DNA of 33,937 nucleotides, taken from positions 1-33,937 of the forward strand of contig JAIBBA010000020.1 of assembly GCA_019694895.1 (NCBI GenBank). The letters are read 5' to 3'. A program made the translations under genes and the position numbers. The DNA is from Chitinophagales bacterium (GTDB lineage Bacteria > Bacteroidota > Bacteroidia > Chitinophagales > BACL12). The notes beneath the pieces were generated by a model, which had not been told where the DNA came from, made no database searches, and worked only from the letters and a program-made list of their open reading frames with translations. Positions 27,806 to 33,937 of the stretch are shown piece after piece (position 1 is the first letter of the stretch; each line of letters begins with the position of its first letter).

Positions 27806-28309
27806 TTACACCAGAATTCCGTGATTAATTCTTACCAATTCCGAGGTAACTAAATCTTTGCCGTAAGAGTCTTTTAATAACTCGATGGGTTTGATTTTTC
27901 CCAACGCAAAATTTGGAGTGTTAAGCCATAGCTTTAATTTGTCCATATCTTCGAAAACTTCCAGACCTAATTTAGTGACCTCTGCCATTTCAATAATTTT
28001 TTCAGAATGAAATGACTTAAAATAATGTTGTGAGGCTTGGCGATATCGCTGTAAAGATTTTGTCGAAACATCCAGAAGATCAGCCCAATCGTTTTCTGAA
28101 AAAGGGGTGTAGATTTGAATTAATTCAAATAGTGAATAGGGTATTCCTACTCTGATTGCGGCTATAATCAACATCCTGTCTGAAAGAAAATCCTCGTATG
28201 TGATCCTCTTTTTGTCATCGAATTTGAACTCTTTAGTCACGGTAGTTTGAAAGTAAATACCGATTTCTTTATCAAGTTTTTTTTCCAAAGTTTGCTTTAC
28301 GGCAGCCAT
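27806..28309 (-). CDS. Xre/MbcA/ParS-type antitoxin
   Basis: The 167-residue protein is the first gene of the RES toxin operon. The middle part (about 50-100: RVGIPYSLFELIQIYTPFSE, WADLLDVSTKSLQRYRQ) is a helix-turn-helix-like region typical of the Xre-like N-terminal domain of these antitoxins. The C-terminal 60 residues (VFEDMDKLKLWLNTPNFALG, PIELLKDSYGKDLV) match the toxin-binding domain, in which the C-terminus plugs the toxin's NAD+ pocket. It is expected to neutralise the toxin and repress its own operon. Two palindromes at the promoter (28317-28349) are the likely operator. ATG at 28309 is chosen because operator and promoter lie just before it. Confidence 0.88.
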   Translation of the reverse strand: MAAVKQTLEKKLDKEIGIYFQTTVTKEFKFDDKKRITYEDFLSDRMLIIAAIRVGIPYSLFELIQIYTPFSENDWADLLDVSTKSLQRYRQASQHYFKSFHSEKIIEMAEVTKLGLEVFEDMDKLKLWLNTPNFALGKIKPIELLKDSYGKDLVTSELVRINHGILV

Positions 28310-28316
28310 GGTATAT

Positions 28317-28349
28317 AGACATTTGTCTGTAAAAATAGGACAAATGTCT
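28317..28349. promoter_or_regulatory. Twin operator palindromes of the RES/Xre toxin-antitoxin operon
   Basis: AGACATTTGTC (28317-28327) and GACAAATGTCT (28339-28349) are perfect 11-bp inverted repeats separated by 11 bp. Each arm is also a palindrome by itself, GACA-N2-TGTC. The two centres are 21 bp apart, two helical turns, so two dimers would bind the same DNA face. The left arm ends 8 bp from the antitoxin start codon. Confidence 0.8.
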
Positions 28350-28361
28350 TACAATCCCAAA
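28330..28361 (-). promoter_or_regulatory. Promoter of the toxin-antitoxin operon
   Basis: On the minus strand, a -33 element TTTG (28361-28358) is followed after 20 bp by a -7 box TATTTTTA (28337-28330), matching TAnnTTTG at five of six specified bases. One operator palindrome lies in the spacer and the other at the predicted transcription start. The box ends 20 nt before the ATG. Confidence 0.6.
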
Positions 28362-28406
28362 TTTATTTGGCCAAGGGCTAGTGTTCAGGCCTTTATGGAA
28401 CTATTT

Positions 28407-29162
28407 TCACTCAGGCAATGTGCCGAATTGGTATGGATACTCCACCCTCATCAAATACAATCCGTGAGCCGGAGCGCTTAAAGCTAGCTTCAGGCGTTCA
28501 CCTTTTTGGATACCCGATTCAAATTCTTCAATTGTCATTTTTCCGCGGGCTACCTGCATCATCGCCCCTACAACCAATCGTACCATACCGCGGATAAATC
28601 TGTCGGCACTGATGAATAAAATGTATGTATCACCTTCTTGTCGCCAATAGATTTCCTGCAGATTGATAATAGTTGTTTTCGAGCCCTGTTTGCTTTTGCA
28701 GAAAGAAGGGAAGTCGTTATACTTTTTCATCACCTCGCAACAAGCCTGCAACAGGTCGAAATCGAGGTCGCGAAAATGCCGCCATAATACTCTGTCGGGA
28801 CCAAAGGCATCTTTATTGAAAGAGATGAAATATTCATAAGCTCTAAGGGTTGCATCGAAGCGGGCATGAGCATTTTCGGCAACAGGGAAATGGCTTTTTA
28901 CCACAATATCGTCGGGGAGCACGGTATTCATACGCAGCAGAAAAGTTTCGGGTATTTCGGCATACGTATCATAATGCAGAAAAAACTGAGTAGCGTGAAC
29001 GCCGGCATCTGTGCGACCGCAGCCAACACAGGCAATTTCTTCATCGCGCAGAATTTTTCTGAGGGCTTCATTGACCTTCTGCTGCACGCTGACGCCATTC
29101 GGCTGTATCTGCCAGCCAACATAATGTGTACCGCGATAAGCTATTTCTGCAAAGTAGCGCAT
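28407..29162 (-). CDS. truA: tRNA pseudouridine synthase A
   Basis: The 251-residue protein converts uridines 38-40 in the anticodon arm of tRNAs to pseudouridine. The family opening MRYFAEIAYRGTHYVGWQIQ fixes the start. The catalytic aspartate is Asp52 in GCGRTDAGVHA. The second half shows RAYEYFISF, the conserved SADRFIRGMVRLVVGAM helix, and LALSAPAHGLYLMRVEYP near the end. Length is normal. The gene stands alone between the toxin-antitoxin pair and a divergent secreted-protein gene. A perfect -7 box lies 4 nt before the ATG, predicting a leaderless transcript. Confidence 0.96.
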   Translation of the reverse strand: MRYFAEIAYRGTHYVGWQIQPNGVSVQQKVNEALRKILRDEEIACVGCGRTDAGVHATQFFLHYDTYAEIPETFLLRMNTVLPDDIVVKSHFPVAENAHARFDATLRAYEYFISFNKDAFGPDRVLWRHFRDLDFDLLQACCEVMKKYNDFPSFCKSKQGSKTTIINLQEIYWRQEGDTYILFISADRFIRGMVRLVVGAMMQVARGKMTIEEFESGIQKGERLKLALSAPAHGLYLMRVEYPYQFGTLPE

Positions 29163-29166
29163 GTGG

Positions 29167-29174
29167 CAAAGGTA
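29167..29174 (-). promoter_or_regulatory. -7 promoter box TACCTTTG for truA
   Basis: This is a perfect TAnnTTTG match on the minus strand, with only 4 nt between it and the truA ATG at 29162. The start codon is fixed by the conserved N-terminus, so the transcript is predicted to begin at the start codon. Confidence 0.55.
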
Positions 29175-29450
29175 GGAGAAATGTGTGTGATGGTCATTTA
29201 TATGACCTTAAACGAGCTGCTGAATATCTCCTCTTGTTTCTTCTTGCCGGTGAGTTGCAATCTGAGCTGTATTTCTTAGTCGGGGAATCAAGTTTAAATA
29301 GGCGTTTTATTGGAATTAACCCTCCTATAGACATAAAATTGACGCTAATTCAGTCCAAATAGCATATAAATTTATCTAATGTTATCCCATTTTATGGCCA
29401 TTGTGCGCGTTTCACTATTTTATGTAAGTGGAAGTTGAGTTTTATTATAT
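29175..29450. other. Divergent intergenic region between truA and the 29473 gene
   Basis: No gene is supported here. A short inverted repeat, GGTCAT (29192-29197) with ATGACC (29202-29207), lies upstream of the truA -7 box at about the -33 position, so it could be a regulator site. The rest is AT-rich without notable repeats. Confidence 0.35.
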
Positions 29451-29458
29451 TAAATTTG
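29451..29458 (+). promoter_or_regulatory. -7 promoter box TAAATTTG for the 29473 gene
   Basis: This is a perfect TAnnTTTG match ending 14 nt before the ATG at 29473. It lies inside the frame that continues to 29428, so it argues for the downstream start. Confidence 0.55.
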
Positions 29459-29472
29459 CAATAAAACTCAAT

Positions 29473-30681
29473 ATGAAAATTGCAACTACCCCTTCGCGAC
29501 TTGCAGCTTATTCTACAATGGCTGCAACTGTATTAGCCATTCAGAATGAAGCTGATGGTCAGGTCATCTACACGAATATCAATCCCGACAAAGTTTTGCA
29601 AAGTACAGGTCCGTATGACACGCTGCATCTTGATGTTACCGGTGATGCAATTACGGATTTCATTTTTAATGCCTTTTATTTTTATACATCATATACAGCA
29701 TCTGCTGTAAATTACGATCATCTGGGGGTAGATGGTATTAATGGTGCCAGAATTGCATACACCATGCAATCGACTAATATTTATACATGGTCAAGTGCAT
29801 TATTTGCAAATCTTAGTGCAAAATTTGCGCAAATTTTACCTGCAAATACACCTATTAACAATACCTTGAATTTCAACAATAATGTTGAATTATTTTATCA
29901 GCAGTGCTTCCCTGCCATGTATTCTAGCATGATGGATTATTGTTGGACAGCGGGAATGCCATCAGCAGTGGTTAAATACATTGGTTTCAGATTAAAAAAT
30001 GGTCCGTTGAAATATTATGGCTGGATGCGGCTTTCAATTCATAAAAGCACGCCGTTTGTTCCGGTACCAACCTCCATTAAGATTTATGACTATGCCATCA
30101 ACTGGACGCCAAATACGCCGATATTGGCGGGTGAAGGATTAATTTGTATTGCTACAGATGCAGTAGGAACCGGCACAACTGCTTCACATTGGGCTAAAGT
30201 ATATTGGGAGCCACGTGTTGATATAGATCATTACGAAGTGTCTTACCGGATACCCGGAGGGGCATGGGAAACTAAAACAGTTCCGCCTGATAAAACAAGT
30301 ACTAAACTAAATGGATTGGAATGTAGTACAGATTATGAATGGCAGGTGCGTTGCGCTTGTTTGGATGGTTCGTTGTCCGACTATTCAGAGGTGCAAACTT
30401 TCACAACGGCATCATGCAGGTTAGAGGGAGAAGACATGACAGAGAATGATGAAGCTGTTTCAATGTATGCTAATGCAAATCGTATATATATTTATTTCGA
30501 TGAAGTAGTGACAGAGCCATCTCGTTTATTTATTTATAACATGACAGGTCAATTGGTATCGGAAACAATTGTAACGCAGCAGCAAAATATATTAGAGGTA
30601 TCTGTTCCTTCAGGAATGTATACGGCCAAGCTCGTTACGCCAAGTGGAAATATTGGCAAATTGATTTCAATTTCGAATTGA
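29473..30681 (+). CDS. Secreted protein with fibronectin III-like domain and T9SS sorting domain
   Basis: The 402-residue product starts MKIATTPSRLAAYSTMAATV with a signal-like stretch ending near ADGQ. The N-terminal 220 residues are paralogous to the protein at 12511: both run from xLAAYS/xLEAYS through VIYTNINPDKVL/VHYADVDPDIVL to YYGWMRLSI/GYFGWIRCSI and IYDYAIN/IHDYAYN. Unlike its paralogue it then carries a fibronectin III-like domain (about 232-320: WAKVYWEPRVDIDHYEVSYR, CSTDYEWQVRCACLDG, SDYSEVQTFTT). It ends in a T9SS type A sorting domain with RLFIYNMTGQLVSE and VPSGMYTAKLVT. The function is unknown; surface display or secretion through SprA is expected. Confidence 0.86.
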   Translation: MKIATTPSRLAAYSTMAATVLAIQNEADGQVIYTNINPDKVLQSTGPYDTLHLDVTGDAITDFIFNAFYFYTSYTASAVNYDHLGVDGINGARIAYTMQSTNIYTWSSALFANLSAKFAQILPANTPINNTLNFNNNVELFYQQCFPAMYSSMMDYCWTAGMPSAVVKYIGFRLKNGPLKYYGWMRLSIHKSTPFVPVPTSIKIYDYAINWTPNTPILAGEGLICIATDAVGTGTTASHWAKVYWEPRVDIDHYEVSYRIPGGAWETKTVPPDKTSTKLNGLECSTDYEWQVRCACLDGSLSDYSEVQTFTTASCRLEGEDMTENDEAVSMYANANRIYIYFDEVVTEPSRLFIYNMTGQLVSETIVTQQQNILEVSVPSGMYTAKLVTPSGNIGKLISISN

Positions 30682-30763
30682 GTATCTGTCATCTCAATTT
30701 TTATGAGTATGACCGGGCAGTGTAGGCGCCTGTAGTGGAAATAATAGAATGATATCTGATGCC

Positions 30764-30771
30764 TATCTTTG
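30764..30771 (+). promoter_or_regulatory. -7 promoter box TATCTTTG for the DUF4293 gene
   Basis: This is a perfect TAnnTTTG match ending 17 nt before the ATG at 30789, the same motif and spacing as at mutA (17 nt) and close to the hydratase gene (18 nt). Confidence 0.55.
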
Positions 30772-30788
30772 CAGGAAATTAGTTTACT

Positions 30789-31166
30789 ATGTGGCAACGC
30801 ATTCAATCTATATTTCTGGCACTGGCAGCAATAGCCGCAATTGCTTTTTTGTTTGTTGATATAGCAGATGGCTTAACAGGAAAGGATAATGTAGCCGCAT
30901 CAGCAGTAGCTGTTGGAATTGCGTTATTGCAGGGATTTATCATTGCCATGTATAAAGACCGCCGGGTGCAGATGCGTTTTTGTGCTACCACCATGTTGCT
31001 CGCGGCAGTCATGGCAGCCCTGGCCTATATGAAAACCGATGGAGAAAACCTCCGACTAGCATTTATCTTCGGCATTCCCGCTGTCATTATGATCACCTCC
31101 TTCCTCGCTCGCTACAACATCAAAAAAGATGAAGATCTAGTGAAGTCGATGGACAGGATGCGTTGA
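30789..31166 (+). CDS. DUF4293-family membrane protein
   Basis: The 125-residue protein has the DUF4293 layout: the opening MWQRIQSIFLALAAIA, four predicted membrane helices (about 6-24, 36-54, 63-80, 88-106), and a charged cytoplasmic tail ending KKDEDLVKSMDRMR. I recall this family as nearly confined to Bacteroidota and without known function. In many relatives it is next to the transcription terminator gene rho; that neighbour is not seen here. It appears monocistronic with a perfect -7 box. Confidence 0.85.
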   Translation: MWQRIQSIFLALAAIAAIAFLFVDIADGLTGKDNVAASAVAVGIALLQGFIIAMYKDRRVQMRFCATTMLLAAVMAALAYMKTDGENLRLAFIFGIPAVIMITSFLARYNIKKDEDLVKSMDRMR

Positions 31167-31860
31167 TATATATTTCCGAACCGGACACCTAAAGCCACAT
31201 TAAACAAAAGCATTTCCGGGAAAATTGCCGGATTGTCCTGATCAAAGCACAGACCGGCAAATAAAACCACTGCGACCCACGTGGGCGAGCTGCTACAAAG
31301 GCGGCAAACATACTTACAGGCTATTCCCCAAAATGTGACACCACAAATGCACCAATATTTGTCCAAAATGCAGCTGAAAACCATTTCTGTCGGGCATTTA
31401 CACCTTAAATTTCATCCATTTTTGTGACATATTCACATTCACGGTTTTCCGTTAACCTTCAATCCGTCCGGAAGTGTAAATTTGTAGATAGCAAATTGCT
31501 TGTAAATTAACTTTTGTTTCGCTTTAGCTTCCGGTTTGGGGTGTTAGGCGAAATGGGGTTGCGGCAATAAACAAGTTACCTGCAAGCCTAAAAGACGACA
31601 CAGCAAGAATGAACGACAGAAATAAACATAAAGTAACGGGACAAATGACCCATCAGACAGCCGACCCAAAAGCCAACGCTTCTGTATTTTTATTTTTTCC
31701 CACCGCACATTTTTTAAAAACAATTTTAGCCCACCGCACAAACGGCACATTTGCTTTTGCCCCAACCGCACAACCCGACACGCAAGGCAAAATCAAAAGA
31801 GCCGTTTTTTTCCAACGCTACAATTTGACTGATTTTATTACATTAGACACCATTTAATAT
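31167..31860. other. Gene-poor 700-bp stretch before the terminal operon
   Basis: No supported gene is found in this stretch. It has AT-rich sequence, scattered CCGG-containing words, and from about 31540 a change to A/C-rich text with repeated CCGCACA words (around 31700-31775). Open frames of 82 codons (31609-31857, plus) and 90 codons (31112-31384, minus) have no recognisable domain. The change in composition near 31540 may mark the edge of acquired DNA. Composition was judged by eye, not computed. Confidence 0.4.
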
Positions 31861-33339
31861 ATGACGATGAAAAGATACTTACCATTTATACTGCTCTTTC
31901 TGATGTTGACAAGTTGCAAATCGGAGTTCGGTTCGTTCAATGAACAAGCATTGACTTTTGCAAACAACGACAAAAAAATAGACGAGCAGGAATATCAGAA
32001 ATTGTTAAAGCAAATTTCGGGTTCTGACGAAAAAGGTTTTCAGCAGTTCAAAAACGACAAAGGCGAAATTGACAACATAAAAGTTGTATCGTATTTGGTC
32101 AAATACTTTAAGGCAAAAAATGTTGGCTTGACAGCCAACGATATTTGGCAACCGCTAACAAATGGGACACAAGAAACATTTAATATCAATGTCTATCTTG
32201 AAAATTCTGCAAGTATGGACGGCTATGTGAAAGGAGTAACGGAATTTGAAACTGCCATTTACAATTTATTGGGCGACTTTAAAATTAGCGGACTTTGCGA
32301 CAGTTTAAACCTGAACTACATCAACAAAACAATTCCTTATCAAAAGCAAAATGCTTTGCCTGCTGATATTCAAGACTTCATTGAAAAATTAGAACCTTCG
32401 GTTTTTAAACAAAGAGGTGGAGACAGAAGTGTTTCTGACTTGAAAAACATTTTAAGTACCGTTTTAAAAACCGTAAACAATAAAAATGCTGCGGTGCTAA
32501 TTTCTGATTTTGTTTTCAGCCCAGGCAAAAATGCAAATGCACAAGATTATTTGAATAATCAAGGTGTTGGAATCAAAATTGATTTTGCTGAAAAATTAAA
32601 AGAGTTTGACCTGTCGGCAGTAGTTATTCAACTGCAATCAAATTTTGACGGTTTGTATTACGATAAAACCGATAAACCGCTTTCGTTTAAAGGTAAAAGA
32701 CCTTATTATGTTTGGATATTTGGTAGCACACAACAAATCAGTACTATTTTAAACAAAAAGGTTTTGGACAACATTAAAGGCGGTTACTCAAATAGATTGG
32801 TATTACAATCAATCAAGGGAATAAGCGAACCTAACTACAAAATTCTTTACAGTCCGAAGATTGGCAGTTTTAGTGCAAAAGAATTAAACGCAAAAATTAT
32901 TTCAGATGCTTCCACATCAAAAGATAATCAAACCAAAGGATTATTTGGCTTTAATGTAGCAGTTGATTTATCAAATAGTTTACAAGATGCAAACTATTTT
33001 TTGGACACCAGCAATTACATTTTGAGCAACACAAAATATCAACTGAAAGTTGAAACGATTACAGACAAAAATGATGCTTCGCTTTCTGGATTTACACATT
33101 TACTCAAACTTCAAACAGGTGAATTACGAGAAGAGGTTTTGAAAATTGAAATAGTTGGAAAAACGCCAAGTTGGGTTTTCAATTCCACATCAATAGACGA
33201 TTCAAACATTTTGAACGACAAAAACGAACAACTAAAAACTTTTGGCTTACAATATTTGATTGAAGGTATTAGCGATGCTTTCTATCCAAAATCAAATTCA
33301 AACGCTATAAATTCAATTAGCATAACAATTAAAAAGTAA
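31861..33339 (+). CDS. Lipoprotein with a von Willebrand A-like domain
   Basis: The 492-residue protein starts with a lipoprotein signal: MTMKRYLPFILLFLMLTSC, lipobox LTSC with Cys19; a start at the second ATG (31867) is equally possible. Residues about 107-330 look like a von Willebrand A fold. A MIDAS-like motif ENSAS (114-118, Glu replacing the usual first Asp of DxSxS) follows the strand FNINVYL. A GGDRSVSDLKNIL stretch fits the second loop, and AAVLISDFVFS with Asp216 fits the third. The C-terminal part (about 335-492) is beta-rich with no recognised domain. It heads an operon with a small membrane protein 7 bp downstream. Codons are more A-rich than in the upstream genes. The family is not one I can name. 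Confidence 0.82.
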   Translation: MTMKRYLPFILLFLMLTSCKSEFGSFNEQALTFANNDKKIDEQEYQKLLKQISGSDEKGFQQFKNDKGEIDNIKVVSYLVKYFKAKNVGLTANDIWQPLTNGTQETFNINVYLENSASMDGYVKGVTEFETAIYNLLGDFKISGLCDSLNLNYINKTIPYQKQNALPADIQDFIEKLEPSVFKQRGGDRSVSDLKNILSTVLKTVNNKNAAVLISDFVFSPGKNANAQDYLNNQGVGIKIDFAEKLKEFDLSAVVIQLQSNFDGLYYDKTDKPLSFKGKRPYYVWIFGSTQQISTILNKKVLDNIKGGYSNRLVLQSIKGISEPNYKILYSPKIGSFSAKELNAKIISDASTSKDNQTKGLFGFNVAVDLSNSLQDANYFLDTSNYILSNTKYQLKVETITDKNDASLSGFTHLLKLQTGELREEVLKIEIVGKTPSWVFNSTSIDDSNILNDKNEQLKTFGLQYLIEGISDAFYPKSNSNAINSISITIKK

Positions 33340-33346
33340 AAACAAT

Positions 33347-33808
33347 ATGAAAGAATTTTTCGCAAGTTTATATGAATGGTTTGGGCTTATGCCTCTCTAT
33401 TCAACTGATATGGGAGACCAACTTAGAGGTTGGGACATTACCTGCACTGATTACATTGGAACCCCTTGGTATGTTTACATTGGTTGGATAATGATAATCA
33501 TTACTGCACTTGTTTACGCTTTGCAGTATCACATTATTGACAGTTCGAGGTGGAACAAAAAACACCATTGGTGGATTTTTGCATTGCTGATTTTTGTGTT
33601 GAATTTTCTAATTGCTTTTACAATTCCGTTTAACACCGTAAACGCAGGTGATTTTTGTAATCAGTTAAATCTTTCCATTGCAGATTGTATGGGTTTCGGC
33701 CTTTCAAATGCAATTTGGAGTTTTATTTTCTTCCTAATCATAAGTACAATTCCGTTGATTAGAAGATTCAGCACAAATTGTAGAAACACAACTTTTTGGA
33801 AACCTTAA
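33347..33808 (+). CDS. Small membrane protein, second gene of the terminal operon
   Basis: The 153-residue protein has three probable membrane helices: about 41-60 (TPWYVYIGWIMIIITALVYA), 75-94 (WWIFALLIFVLNFLIAFTIP) and 121-138 (AIWSFIFFLIISTIPLIR). A 35-residue N-terminal segment and a short Asn/Thr-rich tail (STNCRNTTFWKP) flank them. Four cysteines are present (33, 104, 114, 145). No family is recognised. It begins 7 bp after the lipoprotein stop and ends 15 bp before the next start, so the three genes are surely co-transcribed. It could link the surface lipoprotein with the cytoplasmic third protein. Confidence 0.78.
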   Translation: MKEFFASLYEWFGLMPLYSTDMGDQLRGWDITCTDYIGTPWYVYIGWIMIIITALVYALQYHIIDSSRWNKKHHWWIFALLIFVLNFLIAFTIPFNTVNAGDFCNQLNLSIADCMGFGLSNAIWSFIFFLIISTIPLIRRFSTNCRNTTFWKP

Positions 33809-33823
33809 TTAAGAAATAATAAA

Positions 33824-33937
33824 ATGGCACGTTTATTTGTATTCGCAATAGGTGGCACAGGTTCAAGGGTTTTAAAATCTTTGACTATGCTTTTAGCATC
33901 GGGAGTAAAACCAAATTCAGAAAGAGAATTTGAAATT
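33824..33937 (+). CDS. Start of a nucleotide-binding protein with GGTGS loop (tubulin-like or Rossmann), cut by window end
   Basis: Only 38 residues are inside the window. They open with a beta strand and glycine loop, MARLFVFAIGGTGSRVLKSL, followed by a helix. This pattern (strand-GGTGS/Q-helix) is how proteins of the bacterial Tubulin_2 group begin ('VIGLGGTG..V...L'), and also fits some Rossmann-type dinucleotide or nucleotide-binding proteins. With so little sequence, the two cannot be separated. It is the third gene of the operon with the lipoprotein and the small membrane protein (15-bp gap). Confidence 0.6.
   Translation, partial: MARLFVFAIGGTGSRVLKSLTMLLASGVKPNSEREFEI

Noticed and set aside
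31112..31384. 90-codon open frame on the minus strand overlapping the DUF4293 gene end
   Set aside because: Its amino-acid composition is unlike a folded protein, it has no promoter box, and it overlaps a real gene on the other strand.
31539..31600. GTTAGGC word with downstream GCCTAA, considered as an integron attC site
   Set aside because: The order of the two half sites is reversed relative to an attC site and there is no integrase or cassette array in view.
31609..31857. 82-codon open frame just before the terminal operon
   Set aside because: It has no recognisable domain or promoter, lies in repeat-like non-coding sequence, and its text resembles spurious translations of intergenic repeats.
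1..33937. tRNA, rRNA, CRISPR array, transposase or integrase genes
   Set aside because: None was seen on either strand by eye; no covariance-model search could be run, so small RNAs may be missed.

Overview
The window looks like chromosomal DNA of a Bacteroidota bacterium, probably from the Chitinophagales/Sphingobacteriales side. The evidence is a large sprA gene (outer-membrane translocon of the type IX secretion system, T9SS), four secreted proteins that appear to end in T9SS sorting domains, a short Bacteroidota-type methylmalonyl-CoA mutase small subunit, a DUF4293 membrane protein, and repeated TAnnTTTG promoter -7 boxes just ahead of genes. No tool was run. Names rest on reading motifs in the translations.

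Layout. Positions 1-7528 (minus): malic enzyme/phosphotransacetylase fusion (maeB), ruvA and the 5' part of sprA, a gene order I recall from other Bacteroidota. Positions 8140-9075 (plus): an unrecognised 311-residue protein closed by a strong terminator. Positions 9138-12415 (minus): methylmalonyl-CoA mutase, both subunits. Positions 12511-16199 (plus): two translationally coupled secreted proteins, one built from about 13 delta-60 repeats. Positions 16273-18464 (plus): an enoyl-CoA hydratase, a probably truncated cytoplasmic protein and a FISUMP-domain secreted protein. Positions 18485-21400 (minus): a small exported protein and recQ. Positions 21595-24818 (plus): thioredoxin-like exported protein, channel-like membrane protein and glycine-rich T9SS cargo. 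Then a repeat-rich, G-rich gap, and a UvrD/PcrA helicase at 25033-27330 (plus).

Positions 27344-28349 (minus) hold a RES-toxin/Xre-type antitoxin pair whose promoter is bracketed by twin operator palindromes 21 bp apart. truA follows (minus), then a second secreted protein paralogous to the one at 12511, then a DUF4293 protein. After a roughly 700-bp gene-poor stretch, the last 2.1 kb (31861 to the end, plus) is a visibly more A-rich operon: a lipoprotein with a von Willebrand A-like signature, a small three-helix membrane protein, and the first 38 residues of a protein with a tubulin-like or Rossmann-like GGTGS loop. This is the most likely undescribed system here, but it is cut by the window edge.

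How the parts relate: SprA would export the four sorting-domain proteins. maeB, mutAB and the hydratase are central carbon and acyl-CoA metabolism. recQ, uvrD and ruvA are DNA repair. The -7 boxes fall into two groups: 14-21 nt before the start codon (short leader) and 4-6 nt before it (recQ, uvrD, truA), which predicts leaderless mRNAs for the second group.
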